DNA from: Cupriavidus pauculus
GTDB lineage: Bacteria; Pseudomonadota; Gammaproteobacteria; Burkholderiales; Burkholderiaceae
Assembly (NCBI RefSeq): GCF_008693385.1
Contig: NZ_CP044067.1
Location: 1,242,501 to 1,306,500 of the forward strand
Direction of reading: 5' to 3'
Length of the DNA stretch: 64,000 nt
The position numbers were made by a program, and so were the translations under genes. Of this stretch, positions 29,136 to 38,284 are shown piece by piece; the first letter of the stretch is position 1; each line of letters opens with the position of its first letter. Below the pieces are notes generated by a model, which worked only from the letters and a program-made list of their open reading frames with translations, was not told the origin of the DNA and searched no databases.

Positions 29136-29159
29136 AAACCGCGCCGGATGGCGCGGTTT
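29136..29159. terminator. bidirectional intrinsic terminator
   Basis: A perfect 10-bp stem AAACCGCGCC / GGCGCGGTTT with loop GGAT, with a run of A before and T-rich sequence after, so it has a U-tract on both strands. It separates the converging dehydrogenase gene and the Bug receptor gene. Confidence 0.9.
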
Positions 29160-29177
29160 CTTATTTGGCGTCAGGCG

Positions 29178-30182
29178 TTACTCGGCCTTCGCGCCCGAGT
29201 CCTTGGCAACCTTGATCCACTTCGTGGTTTCGGTCTTGATAAACGCCGCCAGCTGCGGTGCGTTCATATCGCCGGCGGTCACGCCCTGCTCGTCGAAGCG
29301 CTTGACGACGTCGGGCTGCTTGAGCACCTTGGCCAGCTCCGCGCCCGCGCGCTGCTTGATCGCATCGGGCGTGCCCCGCGGCGCCATCAACGCGTACCAC
29401 GTCACCACTTCATAGCCCGGCACGCCGCTCTCGGCCACGGTCGGCACGCCGGGATAAGCGGCCGAGCGCCTGGCCGACGTCACGGCCAGCGCGCGCACCT
29501 TGCCGCTCTTGATATGCGGGTTCGCCGACGGGCTGGTCTCGATGGCCATCTGGATCTGGCCGGCGATGATGTCCGTCATCATCGGCGCGCCGCCCTTGTA
29601 AGGCACGTGCGAGATATCGGTGCCCGTGGCCGAACGGAACAGTTCGCCTGACAGGTGTTCCGTGCTGCCGATACCGGCCGAACCGTAGTTGACCTTGCCC
29701 GGATGCGCCTTGATGTAGGCGATGAGCTCCTGCACGGTCTTCACGGGGATCTGCTCGTTGACGATCAGCACATTCGGCGTGGAGGCGACCATGCCGATGG
29801 GCTCGAGGTCCTTCTGGAAGTCGTAAGGCAGCGACTTGTAGATGCCGGGCGCCATCGTGTGGGCGATGGTGGCCAGCAGGAACGTGTAGCCGTCCGGCTG
29901 GGCCCGCGCCACGTTGGCCGCGCCCAGCGTGCCGCCGGCGCCGGGACGGTTGTCCACGACCACGGGCTGGCCCAGCGCTTCGCCCAGCTTCTGGCCGACG
30001 GCCCGGCCCACGATATCGGTGGTGCCGCCCGCGGCGAACGGCACGACCAGCGTGATCGGCTTGCTGGGCCACGCATCGGCGGCATGGGCCATCGGGAGGG
30101 TGGCGCCCGTGGCGATCAGCGCGGCACTGAGCATGGCCTTCAGCGCTGTACGACGCGCATGGCGGCGTGGCATCGATTTCAT
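29178..30182 (-). CDS. Bug-family periplasmic solute-binding protein (tripartite tricarboxylate transporter receptor)
   Basis: 334 residues. AGGAGA lies ten bases before the ATG at 30182. A signal peptide ends near P-M-A-H-A-A-D-A. The mature protein starts W-P-S-K-P-I-T-L-V-V-P-F-A-A-G-G-T-T-D, then R-P-G-A-G-G and V-N-Y-G-S-A-G-I-G, with P-Y-K-G-G-A-P: the standard Bug fold that binds carboxylates. No membrane TctA/TctB genes are nearby, as is common for Bug proteins in this group. It is convergent with the sugar-acid operon and may serve it by capturing the substrate. Confidence 0.93.
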   Translation of the reverse strand: MKSMPRRHARRTALKAMLSAALIATGATLPMAHAADAWPSKPITLVVPFAAGGTTDIVGRAVGQKLGEALGQPVVVDNRPGAGGTLGAANVARAQPDGYTFLLATIAHTMAPGIYKSLPYDFQKDLEPIGMVASTPNVLIVNEQIPVKTVQELIAYIKAHPGKVNYGSAGIGSTEHLSGELFRSATGTDISHVPYKGGAPMMTDIIAGQIQMAIETSPSANPHIKSGKVRALAVTSARRSAAYPGVPTVAESGVPGYEVVTWYALMAPRGTPDAIKQRAGAELAKVLKQPDVVKRFDEQGVTAGDMNAPQLAAFIKTETTKWIKVAKDSGAKAE

Positions 30183-30314
30183 CTTGGTGTCTCCTCGGAA
30201 CCTCTGGTGTTATGCGCCGGGCCGTTGCTGCCCGGCGGAATCACCCACTCTAACGCTCGCGAGGTCTCCCGCCCAGCCCCTGTTCGGCATGGGGGGATCA
30301 CAAATCGTGAAGGC

Positions 30315-30635
30315 TCATGCCGTACGGCCGAATGCCTCGCGCAGCTTGCCTTTGGCACGCCGCAGCGTGGCCAGGCGCTCCCTGGGCAGATTGCGGCCCG
30401 CCCGGTTGATATAGAAGTTCAGCATGGACATCGCCGACTGGAATGGCGTGCCCTTGCGGCGGCGGCTACGCGTGGCGGAGTTCTTGAGCGAAGCGGCCAC
30501 TTCCTCCGCAGTGCCGGACTTGAAGATGTCGTGCTTCAGGTCCATCGCGTCGCTGGTCTCGGTCACGTGCTGCGACCAGCGCCGCGCCTTGCGGCGCGCG
30601 CCGCCGCTGGCGGGACGATGACGGGTCGTTGCCAT
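30315..30635 (-). CDS. DUF3175 family protein
   Basis: 106 residues from the ATG at 30635 (AAGGAG upstream); the open frame beyond is not coding-like. The sequence is basic and matches the DUF3175 pattern: W-S-Q-H-V-T-E-T-S-D-A-M-D-L, then S-L-K-N-S-A and S-A-M-S-M-L-N-F-Y-I-N-R-A-G. It is probably a small cytoplasmic, DNA- or RNA-associated protein, but its role is not known. Divergent from a small unknown gene at 30785. Confidence 0.85.
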   Translation of the reverse strand: MATTRHRPASGGARRKARRWSQHVTETSDAMDLKHDIFKSGTAEEVAASLKNSATRSRRRKGTPFQSAMSMLNFYINRAGRNLPRERLATLRRAKGKLREAFGRTA

Positions 30636-30784
30636 GGCAAGCTCCTTGCGGAAACCAAATGTCTGGCATTGTTGCGACATCCGTGCCAGCCTACCCCCCT
30701 GCTTACCCGGGTTCATCCCCGCGTTGAACGCGTCCAGAATGCCGGTAGGCTTTCTTCCCGCAGCGCATCTCACTGGAGTTCGCC

Positions 30785-31222
30785 ATGCAAAGCATTCCAC
30801 CGACTCTGTGGCCGATGACGGCGTTTTTCCCGCACCTGCAGGCCATGGGCGCCGCCGAAGGGCAGCAATGGAACGAGAACTGGGCCCGGCTGATGGGCCT
30901 GAATACCGATTTTGCGCGGTCGATGTTCGACGAGGCCCGTTTCGACTGGGCATCGATGTTCGTGATGCAGGACCCGGAATCGCTGTACGTACGGCAGATG
31001 ACCAACCAGATTCCGGCGCTGAGCATTCCGCTCCACTACGCCTCCGCCTTGCTCGAGCTCGGCTGCGCCTCCCAGCGCGCGTGGCTCGATGTCTGGGGGC
31101 ACTGGCTGGGCGTGCCTGCCGTACTGGTCGCGGACACGGCCGCCGGGGATGTGGAGGATGTGCCACGGCATGCAATTCGTGAGACGCGGCATCCCCGTAG
31201 CGGACGAAGCCGGGAGCACTAA
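30785..31222 (+). CDS. hypothetical protein, possibly phasin-like
   Basis: 145 residues with CTGGAG seven bases before the ATG. The sequence is rich in aromatic residues and Met in the first 120 positions (W-P-M-T-A-F-F, N-E-N-W-A-R-L-M-G-L), amphipathic and helical, without signal peptide. The last 30 residues are charged. Length and helical amphipathic character are compatible with phasin-like granule proteins, but the signature is not convincing, so no function is assigned. Confidence 0.6.
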   Translation: MQSIPPTLWPMTAFFPHLQAMGAAEGQQWNENWARLMGLNTDFARSMFDEARFDWASMFVMQDPESLYVRQMTNQIPALSIPLHYASALLELGCASQRAWLDVWGHWLGVPAVLVADTAAGDVEDVPRHAIRETRHPRSGRSREH

Positions 31223-31483
31223 GCAAGATATGCGCAGATCCTGCCAGTTTGACGCTTTTACCGGTACAAGCTACAACCGCCTCGCCTACATATGGACATT
31301 AAGACATCCACACCGATGGCACAACCAATGCGTGCTTCATCTAAAACTAAGGCATAGTGTCGTCTGCACTGACAGAGGGCTATGCTTGCAGAGTGCAGCA
31401 TTAAGCTGCCTGTCCGATCGACGCGGGGCGCAGTCGACACAGGTATTCGGATCGCGCCCAATTACTACATCGCGAGGCACCTT

Positions 31484-31810
31484 ATGAAGAAGACCCATCT
31501 CACCAGTCTGATCGTCGCGGCCGCGGCCGTGGTTGCCGCGCCGCTGGCCATTGCGCAGCAAAAGCAAGTTGACCCGTACACCCAGGGCGCCAAGACCGGC
31601 AAGCCCGATCCGTACACGGACGGCGCCAAGACCGGCAAGTTCGACCCGTACACCGATGGCGCCAAGTCGGGCTCGACCCGTTCGGACCTCGTGAACAGCA
31701 AGCGCGATCCGTACACGGACGGGGCCAAGTCGGGCGCGCGTGACCCGTACACCGACGGTGCGAAGACGGGCAAGGCCGATCCGTACACCGACGGCGCCAA
31801 GAAGCAATAA
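31484..31810 (+). CDS. exported protein made of DPYTDGAK repeats
   Basis: 108 residues from the ATG at 31484 with GAGG upstream. A signal peptide of about 25 residues ends A-I-A-Q-Q-K. The rest is six copies of the octapeptide D-P-Y-T-(D/Q)-G-A-K separated by short K/S/T/G-rich spacers of 3-14 residues; the first copy has Q for D. Tyr, Asp and Thr are regularly placed, which could bind metal or surface. No other domain exists. Probably periplasmic or secreted; function unknown. A strong terminator follows. Confidence 0.85.
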   Translation: MKKTHLTSLIVAAAAVVAAPLAIAQQKQVDPYTQGAKTGKPDPYTDGAKTGKFDPYTDGAKSGSTRSDLVNSKRDPYTDGAKSGARDPYTDGAKTGKADPYTDGAKKQ

Positions 31811-31861
31811 GACACACTTCGGGCTTCGGCCCGCCGGCGCCTCCTTCGGGCGGCGCCGCGG

Positions 31862-31899
31862 AACGCCCCTCTCCTGGCGGAGTGGGGCGTTTTGTTTTT
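31862..31899 (+). terminator. intrinsic terminator after the repeat-protein gene
   Basis: Stem AACGCCCC (31862-31869) pairs with GGGGCGTT (31884-31891) across a 14-base loop that itself can pair partly; TTGTTTTTT follows. It ends transcription of the + strand gene at 31484 and lies just beyond the convergent SDR gene. Confidence 0.85.
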
Positions 31900-31924
31900 T
31901 GCGGTACCGTTTTTATGACACCGA

Positions 31925-32710
31925 TCAGGGCACGGGATTGACGGCGCCATCGATGGCGATGACCGCACCGTTCACGTAGGCCGCGCGGCCCGAACCGAGA
32001 AAGACGACCATGTCCGCGACTTCCCCGGGCGTGGCGAGACGACCCATCGGCATCTTGTCGGTGAGCGCGCGCATGGCTTCTTCCTTGCTGACCTTGGCCG
32101 CCGCGGCTTCCACCTCCATGCGCGCATGGTAGCGATCGGTCTCGGTCGTCCCCGGATTGACCGCATTGATGCGGATGCCATGCTTCGCGTAGGCGTGGGC
32201 GAGGCCCGTCGAAGCAAGCATCAGCGCCGCGTTGGCCGCGCCCCCGCCGAGGTGGAACGTCGAGGCGACACGGCCGCCCACACCCACCACGTTGACGATA
32301 TTGCCGGTGCGCCGCTCGGCCATGCCTGGCAACACGGCTTCCATCATGTGGATGTACGTGAAGTACTTGGCCTCCATCGCCGCGTGCCAGTGCGCGGCGG
32401 TCAGTTCTTCCGCGGGCGTGCGCTTGGCCGCGCCGGCGGAGTTGACCAGCACGTCGATGGGACCGAGCGCGGCTTCCACGCGCGCCTTGAGGTCCGCGGC
32501 CTGCGCGGGCACGGTCAGGTCGGCGGCGAAGCCCCTGGCATCGAGACCTTCGGCGGCCAGTTGAGCCACGGCCGCATCCAGACCCTCCGGTTGACGCGCG
32601 GCAATGGCCACCTTTGCGCCCTCCTGCGCGAACAGGCGCGCGCACGCGAGGCCGATGCCCTTGCTGCCACCCGTGACCAGCACGACCTTGCCCTTCAATT
32701 GCAGATCCAT
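31925..32710 (-). CDS. SDR-fold protein lacking the canonical Ser-Tyr-Lys residues
   Basis: 261 residues. The Rossmann motif T-G-G-S-K-G-I-G and V-N-S-A-G are present, so dinucleotide binding is likely. Where classical SDRs have Y-x-x-x-K before the helix, this protein reads G-G-A-A-N-A-A-L, replacing Tyr with Gly and Lys with Asn; the usual S-S in the preceding strand is V-G. The substitution was read directly from the bases (complement of 32221-32260). It is therefore a divergent SDR: perhaps a non-classical lyase, isomerase or pseudo-enzyme. The start has GGGGGAG just upstream. It is a monocistronic gene. Confidence 0.85.
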   Translation of the reverse strand: MDLQLKGKVVLVTGGSKGIGLACARLFAQEGAKVAIAARQPEGLDAAVAQLAAEGLDARGFAADLTVPAQAADLKARVEAALGPIDVLVNSAGAAKRTPAEELTAAHWHAAMEAKYFTYIHMMEAVLPGMAERRTGNIVNVVGVGGRVASTFHLGGGAANAALMLASTGLAHAYAKHGIRINAVNPGTTETDRYHARMEVEAAAAKVSKEEAMRALTDKMPMGRLATPGEVADMVVFLGSGRAAYVNGAVIAIDGAVNPVP

Positions 32711-32973
32711 CGCTCCCCCGATTTGTAAGAAAAAATCAAAGCGCTAATATACGCCGCGCTATCGCCTGCCGCACCGTCCGGCCTGCATGACCCGCTGGCC
32801 CGCGCTGTGCCTTGGCCATTTCTTTCAAAGGCTGAAAGGTCGAAAGTTCCCGTCCGATTCGTTCGCAAACCGAAACAGTCAGTTATCGGAATCGGGCTGT
32901 TACTCCGCAATGATTGGCCTAGAGTAAGGACTTCGAATCGCCCTGCCGATTGGTCTGAACAAGGAGCCCCATC

Positions 32974-33387
32974 ATGCGACTCACGCCTGAAACCCTGCTT
33001 CCCGCTTCGAACGAAGTTGCCGCTGTTGCCGCCGATGATGTGGTGACCGCGATCCGCCATCAGGACATCGTCACCGCCTGGTCCGGCACGATGGCCGAGC
33101 AGCGTGTGGCCGTGCTGCACATGCTCTATCCGCGTACCGATGCGCGCACGCACCGCAGCCTCGACGCGCTGGTCAATGCGCTGCATGTGCACGGGCTGCA
33201 TCAGGTGGCCGAGCTGATCGAGCAGGAAGCCCACTACCTCGTCTTCAAGGACCCTGTGAAGGCGTGGAAGGCCCTGAACGAGATTCGCCATGATTCGCTC
33301 GCGATCGGCGTGCATCTCTATTACAAGGGCCTCAGCGGTAACGAGGCGGAAGTGGCGCTCGATCGGGACGCGCATCGCAAGGGGTGA
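32974..33387 (+). CDS. hypothetical protein (137 residues)
   Basis: AAGGAG stands nine bases before the ATG. The product has no signal peptide or membrane segment. It is mostly helical with a His-rich middle (N-A-L-H-V-H-G-L-H-Q-V) and ends D-R-D-A-H-R-K-G. The layout and composition are those of a conserved cytoplasmic protein, but I do not recognise it. The next gene downstream encodes a DUF883 protein, 182 bp away. Confidence 0.7.
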   Translation: MRLTPETLLPASNEVAAVAADDVVTAIRHQDIVTAWSGTMAEQRVAVLHMLYPRTDARTHRSLDALVNALHVHGLHQVAELIEQEAHYLVFKDPVKAWKALNEIRHDSLAIGVHLYYKGLSGNEAEVALDRDAHRKG

Positions 33388-33569
33388 TCCTCCCCTTTCA
33401 CCCTGCGCGGGCATGGGCGGAAATTACAAAATCGCTCATGCCTGCGGGTGCGGTTCTTCCACGGCTGATACCGTCCGTCACGGTATTTCCAGTGCTTCCG
33501 GCGATTTGACCGGCTGGTACGGATTCTGCGCGGGACCACGTTCTCACATCCCTCATCACGGAGAACGTC

Positions 33570-33914
33570 ATGGACCCCAACAATCTCGATCCGCAGGACT
33601 CTGCTTCCCAGGCGACGTCGCAACTGCGCGCAAGCACCGACCAGCTCGCGCGCGATCTCGACGATCTGCTGACCCAGCTTCCCAACCTGACAGGTGAGGC
33701 CCTCGACGCGGCCAAGAAGACGTTTCTGGCCAAGGCCGAGCGCGGGTCCAGCGCGTTGCATTCGCTGAAGGAAAATGCATGCAGCCGCATGGAGCACGCG
33801 CAGGAGTGCGCACGCGACTACGTGCACCGGGAGCCGGTGCGCGCGCTGGGCATGGCGATGGGAGTGGGATTGTTGCTCGGGGCGCTGATCTGCCGGCCCC
33901 ACGGACGGGACTGA
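33570..33914 (+). CDS. DUF883 (ElaB/YqjD/YgaM) family protein
   Basis: 114 residues with GGAG upstream. A soluble helical N-terminal ~85 residues (L-R-A-S-T-D-Q-L-A-R-D-L-D-D-L-L) is followed by a conserved junction H-R-E-P-V-R-A-L-G-M-A-M-G-V-G and one C-terminal membrane helix (G-L-L-L-G-A-L-I), then a basic end. The family is inner-membrane-anchored and ribosome-associated in stationary phase in E. coli. Two Cys (N-A-C-S and E-C-A) stand near the middle. A hairpin terminator follows. Confidence 0.88.
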   Translation: MDPNNLDPQDSASQATSQLRASTDQLARDLDDLLTQLPNLTGEALDAAKKTFLAKAERGSSALHSLKENACSRMEHAQECARDYVHREPVRALGMAMGVGLLLGALICRPHGRD

Positions 33915-33932
33915 ACCCCGGACGGAAGGCGG

Positions 33933-33956
33933 TCCCTCTCCCCGATGGGAGAGGGA
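33933..33956. terminator. hairpin between convergent genes
   Basis: Arms TCCCTCTCCC and GGGAGAGGGA around CGAT form a perfect 10-bp stem. There is no long T-tract on either side. It resembles the hairpin in the tandem array at 10479-10654, suggesting a shared repeat family used as a 3' boundary element. Confidence 0.65.
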
Positions 33957-33968
33957 CTACCGTGTGGC

Positions 33969-36900
33969 TTACGCGCCGGCGGTCTTGCCTTCGACTTCTT
34001 CATCCGGCCAGCTGCGGCCGACCATCCATTCGTAGAGCGTCGGCAGCACGATCAGCGTGAGCATGGTGGCGGTGATCAGGCCGCCGATGATCACGATGGC
34101 CAGCGGGCGCTGGGTTTCCGAGCCGATGGCGCGGGAGATGGCCATCGGGAACAGGCCCAGCATGGCCAGCAGCGCCGTCATCAGCACCGTGCGCAGGCGG
34201 TCCATCGAGCCCGTGATCACGGCCTGCCGCAGCGGCATGCCTTCGTCGCGCAGCTGATTGAAGTACGTCACCATCACCACGCCGTTCAGCACGGCCTGGC
34301 CGAACAGCGCGATAAAGCCGATAGCCGCCGACACCGACAGCGGAATGCCCGTCAGGAACAGCGCGAACACCCCACCGATCAGCGCGAACGGGATGTTCGA
34401 GATGATCAGCGTGGCGCTCTTGAACGACTTGAACGCGTTGAACAGCAGCAGGAAGATCAGCAGCACCGACAGCGGCACGACGATCGACAGCCGAGCCATC
34501 GCGCGCTCCTGGTTCTCGAATTCGCCCGACCAGCCGATCTTCACGTCGTCGGTCTTCACGTTCTTCTTGACCAGTGCCTGCATGTCCTTCACCACGCTAC
34601 CCATGTCGCGGTCGCGGATGAAGATGCCGATGGACGTCGTACGCTGGCCATTCTCGCGGCTGATGTTCATCGCGCCCGAGGCCGCGCGGAACGTCACAAG
34701 TTGTGACAGCGGGACCTGCGCGCCATCGGCCGTCTGCATGAAGATGTTCGGCAGGTTGGGCAGCTCGCGCTCGTTGGGCTTCAGCCTGACGGCCACGCTG
34801 AAGTGGCGCTCGCCTTCCCAGAGCTCGGTCGCCGCCTTGCCGGCCAGCGCGGTTTCCATCAGGTCCTGCACGTCGGCCACGTTGATGCCGTAGCGCGCCG
34901 CCTGGGCACGATCGAAGTCGAGCACATACTGGGGCAGCTCGCCATCGCGGTCGATGAACGCGCGCATCACGCCCTTGACCGTCTGCACGTTGGCCAGGAT
35001 CTGGTCGGCCACCTGCTTGTTGTGCTCGAGGCTGTCGCTCTGCACCTTGATGACGATCTGGCCCTTGATCTGCGAAATGCTCTCGAGGATGTTGTCACGC
35101 ACCGGCTGCGAGAAGTTCGGCTCGATGCCGGGCAGCGCGCGCAGGTTGCGGTCGATCTCCGTGATGATCTTGCGCTTGTCGTAGCCCGACCGCCACTGCT
35201 TGTCGCCCTTGAGGTCGACCAGGATTTCCACGGTGTTGATCAGCTTCGGATCGGTACCGTCGTCGGGACGCCCGACCTTGGAGATCGTGGTGTTGACCTC
35301 GGGCGTCTTGCGAATGACGTCGCGCAGGATATGCGCCTGTTCGCGGGCCTCGTCGATCGACACCGATGCGGGCAGGTCGAAGCTGACCCACATCGAGCCT
35401 TCGTCGAGTTCCGGCAGGAACTCGCTACCGAGGAACTTGCCCACGCCGACGGTGGCAACGAGCAGGCCCAGCGACACGCCGACCACGGCCTTCTTGTGGC
35501 CGAGCGCCCACGTCAGGATCGGCTCGTACAACCGCTTGCTGTGGCGCACGATGAAATTGTCTTCGTGCGAGATGTTCTTGGTAAGCAGCAGATGGCACAG
35601 CAGCGGCACCACGGTCAGCGAGAGGATCAGCGAGCCGATCAGCGCGCCCGTCACCGTGTACGCCATCGGCGCGAAGATCTTGCCCTCGTGCCGTTGCAGC
35701 GTGAAGATCGGGATATGCGCCGCGATGATGATCACCATCGAGAACACGGTCGGCCGGCCCACTTCCGTGGTGGCCTGCAGAATCGCGTAGAGCCGCGCCT
35801 TCTTGTCCTTGATCTGCTGTTCCTTCAGCTCGCCCAGCCGCTTGAAGATATTCTCGACGACGATCACCGCGCCATCGACGATGATCCCGAAGTCCATCGC
35901 GCCGAGCGATAGCAAGTTGGCCGGAATGCCCACCCACGTCAGGCCCAGGAACGTCGACAGCAGTGCCAGCGGAATCACGAGCGCGACGATGGCCGCCGCG
36001 CGCACGTTGGCGAGGAACAGGTACAGCACCGCCATCACAAGCAGCGCGCCCTCGACGAGGTTGCCGAACACGGTGTGCAGCGTCTTGTCGATGAGCGTCG
36101 AGCGGTCGTAGTACGGCACGATCTTGACGCCCTTCGGCAGGATCGAGTCGTTGAGCAGCTCGATCTTCTGCTTCAGCGCCTCCAGCACGATCGACGGGTT
36201 CTCGCCCTTGCGCATGACCACGATGCCCGACACGATGTCGTCCTCGTTGTCCTGGCCCATCAGGCCCTGCGGCGGCGCGGCGCCGATCTTCACTTCGGCG
36301 ATGTCCTTGACGAGGATCGGCGTGCCGTTGTTCTCGGCCACCACGGTATTGGCGATATCGGCCGAGGTGCGGTAGCTACCCAGCGAGCGCAGCAGGTACT
36401 GCTGGCGGCCGTGGCTGACGGAGCCGCCGCCCGCGTTCGAGTTCGCGCGCTGCAGCGACGTGAACAGCTGCGACAGCGAGATCTTGGCGTCGCGCATGCG
36501 CGCGAGGTTCGGGTTGACCTCGTACTGCTTGATGGTGCCGCCGATGGTCACGAGATCCGCCACGCCAGGCACCTGGCGCAGGTTCTTCTCGACCACCCAG
36601 TCCTGCAGCGTGCGCAGCTCCTGCGCGCTGTAGCCCTTGCCGGTCAGGCGGAAACGATAGATTTCACCAATGGCCGTGGAAAGCGGCGCGAGTTCCGGGC
36701 TGACGCCGTCGGGCAGGTCGACGCCACGCAGGCGTTCGAGGATCTGCTGGCGCGCGGTCACGTCGGTGGCCTTGTCGTTGAAGGTCACCATCATGAACGA
36801 CAGGCCGAACTGCGTATGCGAGAACACGCGTACGGAGTTCGGCGTGCCCGCGAGCGCGGTCTCGATCGGAATCGTGACCTGGCGCTCCACTTCCTCGGCC

Positions 36901-37070
36901 GCGCGACCCGGATACAACGTGATGACGTTGACCTGGATGTCCGAGACGTCCGGGAATGCCTCGATGGGCAGGTTCTTGAAGGCGGCCAGGCCGCCGGCGA
37001 TGAAAATAAGCAGCCCCAGCCAGACGAACAGCTTCTGGTGAAGCGCAAAACTGACGATGCGCGAGATCAT
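33969..37070 (-). CDS. czcA: HME-RND heavy-metal efflux pump, CzcA type
   Basis: 1033 residues from the ATG at 37070 (M-I-S-R-I-V-S-F); the upstream in-frame ATG at 37130 would overlap the adaptor gene and adds Pro-rich residues. The architecture is two sets of six membrane helices with two large periplasmic loops. The fourth-helix motif D-F-G-I-I-V-D-G-A-V-I-V-V-E-N is the divalent-cation HME signature (D-x-x-x-x-x-D), arguing for Zn/Co/Cd/Ni-type rather than CusA-type Cu/Ag export. It forms the tripartite pump with the next two genes; the gap to the adaptor stop is 13 bp. Confidence 0.93.
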   Translation of the reverse strand: MISRIVSFALHQKLFVWLGLLIFIAGGLAAFKNLPIEAFPDVSDIQVNVITLYPGRAAEEVERQVTIPIETALAGTPNSVRVFSHTQFGLSFMMVTFNDKATDVTARQQILERLRGVDLPDGVSPELAPLSTAIGEIYRFRLTGKGYSAQELRTLQDWVVEKNLRQVPGVADLVTIGGTIKQYEVNPNLARMRDAKISLSQLFTSLQRANSNAGGGSVSHGRQQYLLRSLGSYRTSADIANTVVAENNGTPILVKDIAEVKIGAAPPQGLMGQDNEDDIVSGIVVMRKGENPSIVLEALKQKIELLNDSILPKGVKIVPYYDRSTLIDKTLHTVFGNLVEGALLVMAVLYLFLANVRAAAIVALVIPLALLSTFLGLTWVGIPANLLSLGAMDFGIIVDGAVIVVENIFKRLGELKEQQIKDKKARLYAILQATTEVGRPTVFSMVIIIAAHIPIFTLQRHEGKIFAPMAYTVTGALIGSLILSLTVVPLLCHLLLTKNISHEDNFIVRHSKRLYEPILTWALGHKKAVVGVSLGLLVATVGVGKFLGSEFLPELDEGSMWVSFDLPASVSIDEAREQAHILRDVIRKTPEVNTTISKVGRPDDGTDPKLINTVEILVDLKGDKQWRSGYDKRKIITEIDRNLRALPGIEPNFSQPVRDNILESISQIKGQIVIKVQSDSLEHNKQVADQILANVQTVKGVMRAFIDRDGELPQYVLDFDRAQAARYGINVADVQDLMETALAGKAATELWEGERHFSVAVRLKPNERELPNLPNIFMQTADGAQVPLSQLVTFRAASGAMNISRENGQRTTSIGIFIRDRDMGSVVKDMQALVKKNVKTDDVKIGWSGEFENQERAMARLSIVVPLSVLLIFLLLFNAFKSFKSATLIISNIPFALIGGVFALFLTGIPLSVSAAIGFIALFGQAVLNGVVMVTYFNQLRDEGMPLRQAVITGSMDRLRTVLMTALLAMLGLFPMAISRAIGSETQRPLAIVIIGGLITATMLTLIVLPTLYEWMVGRSWPDEEVEGKTAGA

Positions 37071-37083
37071 GTGGCCGCGGTCC

Positions 37084-38280
37084 TCACTGCTTGGCGGCGG
37101 CGGCGCGCACGCTGTTGACGGCGGTGGCATCGCGCAGGATGTCCTGCAGGTACAGGTTGCCGTCGGTCACGACGACTTCGCCATCCTTGAGCCCCTCGAG
37201 CACTTCCGTGGTGCCGGGCAGCGACACGCCGAGCGACACCTGACGGCGCTCGAACACGTTCTGCGACGGACGCACGAACACATAGTTCTTGTTGTCGGCC
37301 AGGAACACGGCCTTCGACGGTACGGCGATGCCCTTGAACGACGCGGCCTGCAGCTTGGCCGTCACGAACATCTCGGCCTTGAGGCGGCGGTCTGCGTTCG
37401 GCACGACCAGGCGCACCTTGACGCTGCGCGAGTTCGGATCGACGTAGTCGGCCACCTTGATCACGGTGCCCGGGAACGTCTCGCCCGGATAGGCGGCGCT
37501 CGACAGCTTGACCGTGACGCCCGGCTTGAACAGCGCGAGGTCCGCTTCCGTGGCGTCCAGCTGCGCCCACAGCGTGCTCGGATCGGTGATCAGGAACAGC
37601 GGCGAGGCGGGCGGCTGGTCGGGACGCAGTTCCTGGCCCGGGTTGATATTGCGCTCGACCACGAGGCCGTCGATCGGGCTGCGCAGCGAGAACTTCTGGT
37701 TCACATTGTCGTTGGCGGTGCCGTACATGCGCAGCGCGGCCTGCGTGCGCTGGAGGTCCGCCATGGCGCGGGCGCTGTCCGCCTGTGCCTGCTCGAAGTC
37801 TTTCTGCGCGATCACGCCGGCATCGTAAAGCTCGCGCTGGCGCGTCAGCGACTTCTGCGCGAAGGCGCTATCGGCGGCCGCCTTGCGCGCGTCGGCCTGC
37901 GCGAGACCGAAGTCCGGCGAGGTCAGCATCGCGAGCGGCTGGTTCATCTTCACGGCGGTACCGGGCTGCACGAGGATCTCGGTGACGCGGCCCGCGAACG
38001 GCGAGCTGATGCGCACGGTCTTGTCCTCGTCCCAGACCAGGCGGCCCGGCATGCTCAGCATGCGTTCGCCGCCCAGCTTGACGGGCTGGCTCGCGATGCC
38101 GGGCAGCGAGCGGACGCTTTCCGGGAACGTGATGACCTGGCCGACGACCTTGGGATCGTCGTCGTTCTCTTCCACGGCCTTCTTGCCGCACGCCACGAGC
38201 GCGAGCGCGCACAGCGAGACGGCGGCGAGCCGGGCCACGCCGGCGCGGGACAGGACGGACATCTCGGTAAATCTCTGCAT
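37084..38280 (-). CDS. czcB: RND periplasmic adaptor (CzcB-like membrane-fusion lipoprotein)
   Basis: 398 residues from the ATG at 38280; the ATG at 38262 is an equally good start, giving a clean lipoprotein signal. The lipobox L-V-A-C-G-K-K is preceded by a basic start. The mature part has a barrel-sandwich/lipoyl-like region (P-F-A-G-R-V-T-E-I-L-V-Q-P-G), a helical hairpin (Q-A-D-S-A-R-A-M-A-D-L-Q-R-T-Q) and a membrane-proximal C-terminus. No His-rich CzcB N-terminal metal site is seen, so it may belong to another HME adaptor subgroup. It starts 4 bp after the TolC-like gene. Confidence 0.9.
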   Translation of the reverse strand: MQRFTEMSVLSRAGVARLAAVSLCALALVACGKKAVEENDDDPKVVGQVITFPESVRSLPGIASQPVKLGGERMLSMPGRLVWDEDKTVRISSPFAGRVTEILVQPGTAVKMNQPLAMLTSPDFGLAQADARKAAADSAFAQKSLTRQRELYDAGVIAQKDFEQAQADSARAMADLQRTQAALRMYGTANDNVNQKFSLRSPIDGLVVERNINPGQELRPDQPPASPLFLITDPSTLWAQLDATEADLALFKPGVTVKLSSAAYPGETFPGTVIKVADYVDPNSRSVKVRLVVPNADRRLKAEMFVTAKLQAASFKGIAVPSKAVFLADNKNYVFVRPSQNVFERRQVSLGVSLPGTTEVLEGLKDGEVVVTDGNLYLQDILRDATAVNSVRAAAAKQ

Positions 38281-38284
38281 GCTG

